From the NCBI GenBank assembly GCA_021229015.1, contig CM037781.1, forward strand, positions 68,592,345 to 68,656,344: a stretch of DNA of 64,000 nt, read 5' to 3'. Origin of the DNA: Solen grandis (lineage: Eukaryota; Mollusca; Bivalvia; Adapedonta; Solenidae). Positions 12,104 to 23,637 of the stretch are shown one piece after another. Position numbers and translations under genes: made by a program. Under the pieces are notes generated by a model. That model saw only the letters and a list, made by a program, of their open reading frames with translations. It did not search any database and was not told the DNA's origin. Numbering within the stretch: the first letter of the stretch is position 1; the number at the start of each line of letters is the position of its first letter.

Positions 12104-12354
12104 GCGAGTATTTAAAGTTATGCTTTCGGCAATTAATTCCTAATTTCCTATCAGTTTATCGAATAAATTCAAAAAACGCAATCGATCAATAAGTTCATCT
12201 TATTGAGTTTTTCCTTAGATAGATGAAAGCGAGTAGTTATAATTATGCTTTCGGCAATTAATTCCTAATCATTTATCAGTTTATCGAATCAATTTAAAAA
12301 CGCAATTCATTTAAATAAGTTTATCCTATCGAGAGCTTCCTTAGGTAGATGAAA
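12104..12354 (+). repeat. Two-copy tandem duplication (125 + 126 bp)
   Basis: Copy 1 (12,104-12,228) and copy 2 (12,229-12,354) both begin 'gcgagta', continue 'tatgctttcggcaattaatt' and end 'gtagatgaaa' or 'atagatgaaa'. They differ by scattered substitutions. They lie about 400-650 bp upstream of the TATA box at 12,759, so a duplicated regulatory unit is possible but unproven. Confidence 0.8.
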
Positions 12355-12470
12355 GGTTTAAGTCTTGGATGTATTCGTTGCGGTTATAACGTGAAAATTA
12401 AATTTAATTAGTTAATAATGAGCATGATAGTTGAAGTTTTAAATTCTTTGTATATATATCACATCTAGGC

Positions 12471-12476
<6 letters not shown>

Positions 12477-12520
<44 letters not shown>

Positions 12521-12530
12521 GGAGAGAGAG
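12477..12530. repeat. (GA)n microsatellite
   Basis: A run of about 20 GA dinucleotides, interrupted by ATGGCG. It sits about 260-310 bp upstream of the plus-strand start site. Confidence 0.95.
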
Positions 12531-12758
12531 AATTACACATAAGTCGTCAAACGTTAAGTTACATGTACCAGGCCAAGGTGACAATTTACGTATAATCCGA
12601 GTCCAGCTACCCAGTCTGACACCTAACTTCCTCAAATGTACTCTTGGTCTTGGGTGCCAAAATTAAATATTTCCTGTGCATAGATTGTGTATCGTGTCAA
12701 ACTGGAATACACAGGAAGTCCCTGCTAAACGACACAATGTGCCACCAGCACGATAGAG

Positions 12759-12789
12759 TATAAATTCCGAGCCAGCAAATTTTGAGTTA
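12759..12789 (+). promoter_or_regulatory. TATA/Inr core promoter
   Basis: TATAAAT at 12,759-12,765 is followed 30 bases later by the initiator TTACATT (12,787-12,793, A at 12,789). This matches the YYANWYY consensus and the canonical TATA-to-start distance. A good splice donor follows 70 bases after the predicted start. The combination is much more specific than a TATA box alone. Confidence 0.6.
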
Positions 12790-12858
12790 CATTTTACCTG
12801 TAAACGGAATAAATAGTGGTTATAATATTCGTGAGGACTGAGGAGACCTAGGAAATCG
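12789..12858 (+). other. Predicted non-coding first exon (5' UTR, 70 nt)
   Basis: It runs from the predicted initiator A to a consensus splice donor ATCG|GTAAGT (GT at 12,859-12,860). There is no ATG in the exon, so translation would start in a later exon. The downstream gene is unknown. The open stretches at 35,373 and 41,921 are on the same strand, but joining them would be speculation. Confidence 0.5.
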
Positions 12859-13081
12859 GTAAGTCGTATTTTATTATTAATTTATATAAAGTTGAAGCAT
12901 GTGCATTATGAAATATGGTATATCCAACAGCATAAGTTGTATCATTTCACACCAGATGCACATGTAAGCAGTTGTTTTTTCATGCATAAAGCAGGACGCA
13001 AACACACATGATAATATGTGTTTTTTTACCTCGATCAAGACTCATTTCCATCAGGGTTCTAGTACAATAAGCCGAATGATT

Positions 13082-13232
13082 TTACACCGTGACATGTTAC
13101 AGTTTAACACGTTACACACGATATAAACGATGCTACACGGACCACACGTTGAGAATGTTACACGGTTACACGGTACACGCACGCACGTTACACGCACATT
13201 ACACGGACACGAAACGACACACGGAAGCAGAA
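13082..13232. repeat. ACACG-rich degenerate repeat, block 2
   Basis: Same vocabulary as 11,226-11,372 ('gttacacg', 'cacgcacgttacacg', 'cacggacacg'), same strand. It lies about 220 bp downstream of the predicted splice donor. Confidence 0.6.
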
Positions 13233-13574
13233 ACCTAAATGAAACACTGTCTGGAACTGATTAAAAAATGGTCTGCTATTGATGAAGTGTGATTGGAAAA
13301 TTAGAAGCAATATCCAGTTGCAAATTGGAAAATAAGATTAATACCATACAAAATTAACATCTGATATTGAATAGTGAAAAGTTCTTCTAGAAATGAAATA
13401 CTATCCTACATGATTGCATGATTTGTCTAATTTGAATAATGTGTGGTAAGTACAAGTTCTCAGCATAGCAGTCTGCAAATTATTTCTGAGAAAATTGTGC
13501 TCCCACACCAGACAGAATTGTAGCCTGCAGAGAAAATTGGAAGCCTACACTATGTAGCTTTCACCTACTTTAAA
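13233..13574. other. Unassigned DNA
   Basis: No feature recognised; short AT-rich interval between a repeat block and a repeat remnant. Confidence 0.4.
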
Positions 13575-13822
13575 TGTGTCCTTATATACATGGATGCTCT
13601 CACTTTTTTCTAGGTCAGAGGTCATAACTCTGCTATAACTTGATGAACATAAAACAAAACCACGGTGCACAACTTCCTATGCCGGTGGACATTCCTATTT
13701 TATTTTATATTTCTTGCTCATACAGTTAAGGAAATATGTGTGACACAAGATAATTTGTTTGATGGATTGACAAAATGATGGACATTGGAAAATCTTTATG
13801 CCCCCTCCAAAGTAGGGGTATA
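13575..13822 (+). repeat. Remnant of a pearl/CvA-like element ending in a hairpin
   Basis: One diverged monomer ('aggtcagaggtcataactct') is followed at 13,797-13,822 by TATGCCCC, a short loop and GGGGTATA. This is the same TATA-bounded palindrome type as at 9,266-9,299, with one changed edge base. It ends three bases before the next element begins. Confidence 0.55.
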
Positions 13823-13825
13823 AGC

Positions 13826-14420
13826 AAGAACTGTCAGGGAGACAGCGCGCTCGACTATTCTCAGTGCTTTATAGTATTGAAAAAAGCCATTCTGAATCTT
13901 TCAAAGGTCATGTATCTGTCGAAATACATGATAGTGACTTCTCTTTGGCTAAACAACAAGAACTCCAAATTTTCAAAATCATACTTTACAAAACATACAT
14001 ATTTCAGTGATTATAAGTAGCTTTTATTTATTTTATCATTATAAAATAATTTAATAATTGAAGATTAATGTGCTGGTATGATGTAACTAAATGTACCATA
14101 GAATTGTGATATGGCTAGCACAACTATATATGATAACGTGCTGAGAAATTCATAATGTGATTAGTGAATCTGAGCTGTTTATATTTATAAGTGTCAAGTG
14201 AATACCTTTGGTGGTTGTGGAGGAAGATTAATGTGCTGGTATGATGTAACTAAATGTACCATAGAATTGTGAACCTTTACCAGGAATTTCTAAATTCACG
14301 AAGGGGAATAATTTAGTAAAATCCATGCTAGAGTTATGGATGTTGGTCAGTGAGCTACAATTATGACCTCAAATACATTTGTAAGTTTCAAGTGAATACC
14401 TTCAGTGGTTGTGGAGATAT
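13826..14420 (+). repeat. Pearl/CvA-like element, 5' part with duplicated monomer
   Basis: It begins 'caagaactgtcagggagaca' followed by 'gcgcgctcgactattct', a typical 5' end of this repeat group. A 50-bp block beginning 'gaagattaatgtgctggtat' occurs twice without change (about 14,060 and 14,222). A second landmark, 'tcaagtgaatacctt', recurs near 14,191 and 14,385. No terminal hairpin was found, so the 3' limit is uncertain. Confidence 0.6.
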
Positions 14421-14684
14421 AAGAAGACAGAAAAACTTGCACGCAAAACCTTAAACTTGAGTGTTTTAACACCGATGCTGATGCCAAGGCCAGGGTGACA
14501 AGGATAGTTCTCACTATTCTCAAATAGTTGAGCTAAAATGGAAAACTTTTGGTTGGACTTAAAGTGACAAATGTTCTTTTTATCCTGAATGTTAGAATTT
14601 GCAATGTGAAAAGTCTGGATGTACTGAATCACTTACAATTCATTATAAAGTTTAAAACACCGTCAATGGTAGGGATATCATTTA

Positions 14685-16308
14685 AACAAGAGGCCCATGA
14701 TGGCCCTAAATCGCTCACCTGAGATAAATAGGTTGACCCAAGGAACATCTGTACCAATTTATTTTAAAATCTGGCAAGTAGTTTTGAAGAAGAGGATTTT
14801 TAAAGTTTTCATATTTTTTTCTTTTTGTTGCCATGGCAACCAGAGTTCTATATGGATCAAATTTATTTAGGAACTTTTGTGAAGGTTGACCAAGGATCAT
14901 TCCTGCCAAATTTTATCAAATTCTGTCCAGTGGTTTCAGAGGAAAATGTTGATTAAAGTCTTCCCAATATACATATAAGGCAAATAAGCCCCGCCCCTGG
15001 CGGCCATGTTTTTTTACGGATCGAAATTGTTTTTAGCAACTTTGGTAGAGGTTGACCCAAGGAACATCTGTACCAATTTATTTTAAAATCTGGCCAGTAG
15101 TTTTGAAGAAGATGATTTTTAAAGTTTTCATATTTTTTTTTCTTTTTGTTGCCATGGCAACCAGAGTTCTACATGGATCAAGTTAATTTTAGCAGCTTTT
15201 GTGAAGGTTGACTCAAGGATCATCCCTGCCAAGTTTAATCAAATTCTGTCCAGTGGTTTCAGAGGAGATGTTGTTTAAAGGTTTCCCAAATACATATAAG
15301 GCAAATAAGCCCCGCCCCTGGCGGCCATGTTTGTTTACGGATTGGAATAATTTTAGCAACTTTGGTAGAGGTTGACCAAGGAACATCTGTACCAATTTAT
15401 TTTAAAATCTGGCCAGCAGTTTTGAAGAAGATGATTTTTAAAGTTTTCATTTTTTTTTCTTTTTGTTGCCATGGCAACCAGAGTTCTACATGGATCAAGT
15501 TTATATTAGCAACTTTTGTGAAGGATGATCCTTGGGTGATCCTGCCAAGTTTAATCAAATTCTGTCTGGTGGTTTCAGAGGAGTTGTTGTTTAAAGTTTT
15601 CCCTATATACATATAAGGCAAATAAGCCCGCCCTGGCGGCCATGTTTTTTTACGGATTGGAATAATTTTAGCAACTTTGGTAGAGGTTGACCCAAGGAAC
15701 ATCTGTACCAATTTATTTCAAAATCTGGCCAGTAGTTTTGTAGAAGATGATTTTTAAAGTTTCATTTTTTTTCTTCTTTTTGTTGCCATGGCAACCAGAG
15801 TTCTACATGGATCAAGTTTATTTTAGCAACTTTTGTGAAGGTTGACCCAAGGATCATCCCTGCCAAGTTTATCAAATTCTGTCCAGTGGTTTCAGAGGAG
15901 ATGTTGTTTAAAGGTTTCTCTATATACATATAAGGCAAATAAGCCCCGCCCCTGGCGGCCATGTTTTTTTACGGATCGGAATAATTTTAGCAACTTTGGT
16001 AGAGGTTGACCCAAGGAACATCTGTACCAAATTATTTTGAAATCTGGCCAGTAGTTTTGAAGGAGATGATTTTAAATTATTTTTCTTTTTGTAACCATGG
16101 CAACCAGAGTTCTTCATGGATCAACTTTATTTTAGCAACTTTTGTAGAGCCTCACCCAAGGAACATTCCTGCCAAGTTTCATTAAATTCTGTCCAGTGGT
16201 TTCAGAGGAGATGTCGTTTAAAGAAAATTGTTGACGACGCACGACGACGGACGACGGACGAAGAGTGATCCTAAAGCTCACTTTCGCACAAAGTGCTAGG
16301 TGAGTAAA
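14685..16308 (+). repeat. Pearl/CvA-like element with five 318-bp monomers, complete ends
   Basis: The 5' end is 'aacaagaggcccatgatggc' followed by 'cctaaatcgctcacctgag'. Monomers of about 318 bp carry 'gaacatctgtaccaatttat', 'tgttgccatggcaaccagag', 'ttctgtccagtggtttcag' and 'aagccccgcccctggcggcc'. The first landmark recurs near 14,740, 15,060, 15,380, 15,695 and 16,015. The 3' end has a (GACGACG)n tract (16,232-16,262) and a subterminal CTCAC/GTGAG palindrome near 16,277-16,304. The 5' 'gctcacctgag' and the 3' 'ctaggtgagt' are inverse to each other. Non-coding. This clean copy is an internal control for the damaged copy at 20,946-22,757. Confidence 0.85.
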
Positions 16309-18051
16309 ATTGGTTTGCTGTTGCACTAAAAGCATTTACAATGGGAGGTAGGTAGATTTTTTTCACATAAGTGAAACAACCAAGATAAAACTTTGCCAAA
16401 ATACAAAAGAGTTAAAAACATTACATTAGAGCCATTTTGGTGAGTCTTGCGTCCTGAAAATCAAGAATTTCAAAATTCTGGTGAAAAACTTGAGTCTTGG
16501 GCTAATCTGAATACCATTTGTTCCCCAGCGATAAGTCATACCCTTTTAAAGCGCCGTGTAAAAAATTAGAAAAATAGAAGTGGCTGTTTAGAACAGTGGT
16601 TGTAAATAGAGGTTTATGTGTAAGAAAATGGGATATCAGAAAACTGTCTTTTTAAAACCCTGGTTTGCAATTAAGGGAATGCTGGGGCAATTGTGACTGC
16701 TTTTAAAACCAATGAAAAGATCGCCTGTCATCCCAGCTGTTTGATTTGGTCTGCACTGTTTGTTTATCAATCAATAAATTACCCAAAAAGACCCCCAAAC
16801 AATAATAGTACAGCCCAAAATGATGAAAGGACAAGTCCAAAAACCCAGGGAATCTAGCTGGTAAGGGTTTATAAAGTACAGGGGGGACAATGAACACTTT
16901 ATATTAGAGACTAGCTTTGTATTTTGCAGTGAAAAAAAAATATCATATTTTTACTTGCAAAGATTTATTTCAGAAAATAAAAGGGGTGATGTTTTCCAGG
17001 CACATGGAGCATCCTTGCAGAAATCTGAAGGTTTTAGGTTCAACCCCCGTTGAGGGCAGGAAACTTTCATGTTTCCTAAGGCACAAAGTACTGACCCAAC
17101 CTAGTAGCCGTAAAATGGGCTTTAAAAATTTTTTCTAATCAACAAAAAAGAAATAAATTTGAGCAAAATTTCTTATCTTTAATCAAGTCTCATGCCTTTT
17201 AAAAAAATAATTGAAAAAATAGAGTTTATGTGTATTTTGTTTCTTTTAAATATTGTATCAATAATTTCAAAAATAATCAAATCATTTTTTTATCAAACAA
17301 AAGTTTTTTCAACTCTGTTTTAACAACACATGTAGGATATGAAAAAATTGCAATGCAATAAAGTTAAAAGTTGATGGGCTATTTATTTTTTCATCGGTGT
17401 CTTACACAATTTGTTTTTATTTCATCCTGAAATCAGTATGCCTTCCATTCCCCCCTTTGAAGAGTATTTTAACCCCAACTTTCACTATGGATTCATCATT
17501 ATTTTTTGATTTTTCAAATTTCTTTTTGTACTTGAATCTTTTTTTATATCAAAATCAGTTTTTGCATCAACAATTCCTTGATGTTTCAAAATTGTCCGTA
17601 TTTTTCAAATTTCAGACTCCCAACCCTTTTACTTCCAGACTATACTGTATCTCTGTAATTGACCTATTTTCCTGTACACTTTGGCTTTTTCCCATTGTCT
17701 GCTTCCCCCCCATCTTCGCTGTCCCTATAAGTTTTATCAGGGTTCTGAGCTTTGGTGTGGGGAAACACTTTTATCATTTAGACTAGTTTCTGCTGCCCTA
17801 TCAAGGTTGTCTGAGCTCCCGTTCACAGAGGCTTTTTCCTCATCAGTTTTGTCCCTGGGTAGTTCTGATGATATACAGTTTACTTAAGTCATCAGTTTCA
17901 AAAGGGTCATTTGAATATCCCTTTTTCGAATCCGTCATGTTTTCAGTATTGGAAATAAAGCAATATCAAATTAAATTTAAAAGGTCGAGTAACAGCCTGC
18001 AGATTAAAAAATTTTCAAAACCCTTCCCCGGTGCAACCAATTTTTTTTTAT
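16309..18051. other. Unassigned AT-rich DNA, onset of degraded consensus
   Basis: No gene recognised. A 129-codon plus-strand frame at 17,397-17,786 is almost entirely F, L, S, I and P, as expected from T/C-rich DNA, and is not called. From about 16.7 kb homopolymer runs become unusually frequent. A SINE-like remnant is listed separately. Confidence 0.4.
16990..17112 (+). mobile_element. Probable tRNA-derived SINE remnant
   Basis: A B-box-like GGTTCAACCCC at 17,037-17,047 is preceded by 'catggagcatccttgcaga' and followed by 'gttgagggcaggaaac', resembling the head of mollusc tRNA-derived SINEs. The A-box is degraded, so confidence is modest. Confidence 0.4.
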
Positions 18052-18200
18052 CAGTAGAACCTCGCAAACCGAACATGTTAAACCAAATTCCCCGCCCTTT
18101 CGAATTTTTTTTTTTGGTCTCGATTTCTTTCCCCCCTTATTTTAACTAAAAATAAAATGTTTAAACCCAATTTCGCTATTTTGAAGTAAAATTCGGTCCC
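18052..18200 (+). mobile_element. Terminus of a pogo/Tigger-like element (degraded)
   Basis: CAGTAGAACCTCGCAAACCG at 18,052, followed by AACATGTTA, matches the usual form of pogo/Tigger terminal repeats (CAGTARAACCTCG...). The rest is damaged by homopolymer-like changes and the opposite end is not visible. Confidence 0.4.
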
Positions 18201-18988
18201 CAGGTCGCAAAAAATGTACATTTTTCAATTTTTATTTCATGTCAAATTTTATAAATTTTCGTGAACTAATTATAGTCCTTATTATCATTGATCCGTGTCA
18301 GTAACCCCGTTTTTTTTGCGGAGGGACCGGAGTGATGGGTAGGCAAGTTTTTCACACCTTTTTTCTAGACTGGGTTTGGGGAAGTGTGTCCCCCCGGAAA
18401 TGTTTATTATTGTAATCAATGTCTGACAGGTTGCTAATAGGCAGTGCCAGAAGATAAACCCAGAGTCAGATCTTTAGTACATTTATATCATAGTGTTTGT
18501 CACCGGCAGCGACGCTACCTGAAGCAGCAGATCGACAGTAAAAAAAAGTACAGTATCAAATTTTTTACATGGTAGAAAGATTTGTTCTTTAGAAGCATCT
18601 AAGTAGATCTGTATATTTTCATTACTTTTAAACTTCCAAACGTATATACGAAAAACCCAAAGGTGGTTTTCACGGCATAACGACTTCCCAATATGCCCGG
18701 TAATGAAAACGAGACAGCCGCTCACAAACTAATTTCCATCGGATTTTTAATGAATAATCGTTATTTCTAAGTTTTCAGCTTGGTCCCAAGGGCTTCAATT
18801 TAACAAGGTTTATGTATTTTTAAAAAAAATCCTTCTTGATGTTTTTTTTTTTGTACTAGTAATCTCTATGTGGCTTGGAGGTTTTGATGAATTTCTGGCT
18901 CCGGGAAAATCAATCTCACGCCTTCATACCCGTTGTCAATAAACTGGTTTACTACCCACGGGAACTTGAGGAAATAAGAGAGATTTTA
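18201..18988. other. Unassigned DNA
   Basis: No feature seen. An 80-codon minus-strand frame (18,483-18,725) has no splice context or recognisable motif. Confidence 0.4.
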
Positions 18989-20110
18989 AAACAAGGGGGC
19001 CAAGGGGCCCTTGGTCGCTCCCCTGAGAAAGATGATTGCTTAAGAAATAAAGATCTTGAGTGTAAAAGTGAAATCTGGCTTTTTTTTTTATGTGAAATGG
19101 CATAACTCCTAAATTTACAAGTCAATATCATTTAATTGAACCCGATTGTGAGATTAGGGCATAAACATTGTCTTAAATTTTAAAAAAAGATTGTTAAAAA
19201 AAATGAAGTTGGAGAGAATAAACAAAGTGAAATCTTGCTTTTTTGTATTAAAAGGGCATAACTCCTGACCTAAATGACCCATCTCAGCCACAATTGAACT
19301 CAATCGAGACATTATGGTCATTAACAATGTCATAAAGTTTGAAGATGATTACTAAAAAAAGGAAGATGCTAGAGTTTTACAAGTGAAATAGGGCTTTTTT
19401 TTATATTAAAAGGGCATAAACTCCTGACCTAATTGAGGGATCTCAGCCATAATCGAACTCAATCGAGACCTTATGGTCATAAGCATTGTCATAAAGTTTG
19501 AAGATGATTGTTTAAAAGATGAAGATGCTAGAGTGTAAACAAAGTGTTTTTGGGCATTTTTTAATATTAAAAGGGAAATTTTCTGAATAATTGAGGACTC
19601 AGCAAATTGAACTCAACAAGCCTTAGGTCATAAACATTGTAATAAAGTTTAAAGGGTTTTTGCTCAAAAGATAAATTTTTAGAGTGTAAACAACGTGTAA
19701 TCTGGCTTTTTTTTATTTTAAAAGGGCTTAACCCTGACCTAATATTGATCTCCATAAAAAAACTCAATCGAGCCCAGGGTTTTAAAAGCATTGCCAAAAG
19801 TTTGAAGAGATTGCTAAAAAGTAAAGATGCAAAGGGGTTTAACAACTTGAAATATGGCATTTTTTAAAATTAAAAGGGGGCCCAAACCCCGACCAATGGA
19901 CATTCACCAAATCAAAACTTGGCCGTTTTTTTGGGTTTTAAAACATTGATAAAAGTTTAAAGTAATTGCTCATGAAAAGAAGATGCTAGAGTGCAAAAAT
20001 GTAAATCTGGTTTTTTTTTAATTTTAAAGGGGCAAAATCCTGACCTAATTTCCCGATATCACCATAATCGAACTTGGCCAATTTTTTAGGCATAAACATT
20101 TTTTTTAAAT
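18989..20110 (+). repeat. Pearl/CvA-like element with about 6 monomers of 155 bp, decaying rightward
   Basis: A recognisable 5' end ('aacaagggggccaaggggcc' then 'cttggtcgctcccctgag') precedes monomers carrying 'aaaagggcataactcctgac', 'catctcagccacaattgaac' and 'cataaagtttgaagatgatt'. The first landmark recurs near 19,248, 19,409, 19,567, 19,719, 19,868 and 20,025. Early copies are clean and later ones increasingly altered toward homopolymers. No terminal hairpin is readable. Confidence 0.7.
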
Positions 20111-20945
20111 GCATACCTGAGTTTGAAAAAAATTTGAACACACTCATAAGCTTGACAAACAAAAGCAACCCAGATAATTTTCCCAGGGCAGCCCCAAATT
20201 AAGGATCTCTTCATTTTTTTACATATTGTAGCTTAGATCTGACAAAAATCGCATGGAAAAAGAAAAATAAATTTTGTTTATATATCATTTTAAGTTTTAA
20301 TTAATATTTCCCCATATTTTTCACGTTTTAAATGATTATTCATGAGGAAAAGGGGCTGAAAATAAAAAAATGAAAAAAAGGGTTTTTGTGCTGTTTGTTT
20401 TTGGGGTTTTTAAGTCCCAAGTCACACTTTGATTATATTTTAAATGGGAAAATTAACACATTATTTCAGAAAAAGGAAGGGAATCAGCATTTCACAATTG
20501 TTTAACCCCTTTGGAGCCCCCATCCCCCAAAAACAAAAAATATAGAAAATTAAGTGATTGTGACATCTTTAAACAATTTAAAAAAAATAATAAATATTAT
20601 CTCTAAATTTTTAACATCTCTCAATTTAAAAAATTTTTTTTCATGGGTTTTTTTTTTTTTTTTTTTACTTTGGGGTTTTAAATGCAAAAGGACATTTTTT
20701 TCACCTTAGATCAAAATTTAATGAGAATAAAAAACAAAAAAACCATTCTCTTTGTCTAATTTTTTAAGGCAATTTGCCATGTGTTTTAATTTCATCAATT
20801 TTTTCCTTTCTTTTGTGCTTATAAACAGTTTGATTAAAGGCAACAAAAAAACTGTATAATGAATTAGTGAAGAAGTGAAAAAGGGAAAAGAAGTATCTCT
20901 TTTTTGCATTTTTTTTTGTGCAAAAAAAAGGAAAAAAAAAAAAAT
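20111..20945. other. Unassigned, homopolymer-rich DNA
   Basis: Long T and A runs dominate (for example around 20,640-20,665). Nothing is identifiable, and the consensus itself is doubtful here. Confidence 0.4.
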
Positions 20946-22757
20946 TAAAAAGAGGCCCTAGGGGCCCCAAATCGCTCACCTGAGTACCACGCTCTATATG
21001 CAACCTTTGTTACATGTAATAATGATATCCCCCTTTCTCAGGAAAATTTACCCGTTTTTCTTACCCCTTTTGCAATAGTATGGAAAAAAAAAAGTGATTT
21101 ATGGATTTTTAGGGGTGGTACTGCTGAAAAATGGGCAAAAAAAAGGGGATGGTCCTTAACCCTTTTCCCCCATAAAAAAAAATTATGAGCCCTTTTTTAG
21201 GTTTCCCCATAAAAAAATGATCGCAGGGAAAACCCCACTTAAACCTTTTCCCAAATTTTAAATTTAAAATCCCCACCCCGCCCCCTAAGGACAGCAAACA
21301 CATAAAAAAATCACCCCCCAGTAAAGTTGGATTTCGGGGTTTATTATTTTTAAAGCACTCAAAAAGGGGGTTTTTTTTGACTTTTTGGGGAAAAGGGTTA
21401 ATTATTTTTAAAAAGTTGCAATTTATTACAAAGTTTTTTTAATCATTCTTTTTTGGGGGTTTTTTTTGAGGGTTTTTTGGGGAATCCCCGTGTATTGGAA
21501 AATGAAAAACCCCAAAAAAAAGGGAAAAAAAAAAATTTTACCCCCCCCCCCCCCTCAAATTTAAGATATGGAGCTGGGCTGTTTTGGGTAGGAAAAACCC
21601 CCTTTTAAACTCTATCAGGTGGTTTTTTGAAAAAAACCTATTTTCATAACTAGTAAGTAATATAGTTTTGCACTAATCAGGGGAAACAGTCCAAAAAATG
21701 GACTCTCCCCGAAGGTCCAAAAAGCTTAGGGAAGGGTTTTTTTGGTAATGTTTTTCTCCCCCTCGCATATGTAAATGGAACACCCAAAAGACCCATCAGA
21801 CTAGGGGACTACCCTCAAGGGGGACAATTTATTTTTTTGTTTCTAGCTGGTTTTTTCCCTCCTCTCTTTTGGGTTTTAAACCCCCTCTTTAAAAATGGCC
21901 TTTTAAATTTAAAGAAAATTTTTGCATTTTAAAATTTAACTACCCAAAAATATTTCTTGTTTTTTTTTTTGAGCGAGATTTTTTTTTTTTCATAAATTTT
22001 TCAAAAAATCACACTTTTAAAAATTTTTTAACTTCTGTAAATATGATCGAAAGGGTCAAATTTTTGGAAAATAGCCTAACTGCAGAAAAGACGTTAAACT
22101 TCCCCAATTTTTATAGTAAAATCCTCCCCCCAACCCTGGGACAGCGAACGTTAAAAACCCAAAACCCACAAGTTATTGTACTTTACAATATTTTTTAAAA
22201 TTTTCATTTTTTTTCTTTTTTTTGCCATGGGAACCAAGTTCTACATGAATCAAGTTTTTTTTTACAACTTTTTTAAAGGGCGACCCAAGGATCACCCCCA
22301 ATTTAATCAAATTCTGTCCAGTGGTTTTTAAGAGATGTTGTTTAAAGGTTTTTCTATAACAAAAGGCAAAAAACCCCCCCCCTGCGGCCATGTTTTTTAT
22401 GGATCGAAAAATTTTTGCAAATTTGGGAGAGGGTTTACCCAAGGAACACTGTACCAAAAAATTTTTTAAACTGGGCCATAGTTTTTAAGGGGTATTTTTA
22501 AATTTTCAATTATTTTTCTTTTTGTTTCCAGGGAACCAGAGTTCTTTATGGGTCAAGTTTTTTTTACAACTTTTGTAGAGCCCACCCAAGGGCATTCCTC
22601 CAAGTTTCTAAATTCTGTCCCAGCGGGTTTTTGAGGAATTCCCTTAAAGCAAAATTTTTACGCGGAAAGCGACACCACGACGCACGACGACGCCCAACGC
22701 CGGACGAAGGGCATCACAAAAAACCACCTTAGCACTTTGTGCTCAGGTGAGCTAAAA
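20946..22757 (+). repeat. Damaged second copy of the 318-bp-monomer pearl/CvA-like element
   Basis: The 5' end 'agaggccctaggggccccaa' then 'atcgctcacctgag' and the 3' end 'agcactttgtgctcaggtga' match the element at 14,685-16,308. Monomer sequence is readable at 22,190-22,640. Relative to the clean copy, alternating bases have become runs: the clean 'gcaaataagccccgcccctg' reads here 'gcaaaaaacccccccccctg'-like, and 'gttgccatggcaacc' has become 'tttgccatgggaacc'. The 3' end keeps a hairpin, CACCTTAGCA with TGCTCAGGTG (22,725-22,749). Confidence 0.75.
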
Positions 22758-23637
22758 ATTTTCCTAAAAAAGTGAAAAAAAAGTTAAAAGAAATTTTTAA
22801 TTTCGGGAATTTTTGAAAATCAGACAAGCACAGGGCTAAACCCCCAACGTTTACCCTGTATTAGATATGGAATACTGCAGCACCAATAAACACAAGAAAA
22901 ACTTAAACACACAAAAAAAAAGGCTACAAAAACCCGTAACGGGAAAAATCAAAGCATTTTTTTTTCACAATTCAAAGCCTATGTTTTCAGATTGCAATTT
23001 CCAAGACTGTAATTTCACCCATCCATGATATTCTGGAATTATTATTTTCTAGACACTAGGAACGAATTCAAAAAAATTTTAAGTCAGGGACAAAAAAAGA
23101 CAGTCTTAACATTACAGAAAAAATCTAAAGCTGTCATAAATTCTGGGAGAAAAAAAGCTGAAGCTTTAAAATGCAAACTCTTTATTGTCCTTGATATAAA
23201 GACGCTTGCAACTTGATAATTTTCTGAAGATTGAACTGAAAATGTAAAAAAGTTGAACAAAATCTAACATTTTCTGGAAAAAAACTAAACATAAACTCTA
23301 AATATGTAAATTTCATTCCAGGGTAAATTAAGAGCTATCAATGAAAGTGATTAATATCTTGCAATATAACCTTTTTTTTACACAGTTGTTGAAAAAGAAG
23401 TGAAGGCAATAACTTTTGCAAATGAACATTTAGTAACCAGAATGCTGAAGATTGTGTGTGATTTGCACTGACATGTTTCTTAAGATTATATAGCCAGAAT
23501 TCTTAAGCAATCAGGGTTCATAATAGGGAAAGAGAGATCATCTTTCGCTGCGGATACATCTTCTGTCAATAGTTTTGATATTGAATTAGACATTCAAACT
23601 ATTCAATTCACTTTCAATATTTCATGATGTAATTGTA
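22758..23637. other. Unassigned AT-rich DNA
   Basis: No coding or element signal; sequence quality appears better again from about 22.8 kb. Confidence 0.4.

Noticed and set aside
15362..16335. Several 60-104 codon frames on both strands
   Set aside because: They recur with every monomer of the 318-bp repeat and contain no known domain.
17397..17786. 129-codon plus-strand frame
   Set aside because: Almost only F, L, S, P and I, as expected from T/C-rich DNA, in a block with suspect consensus.
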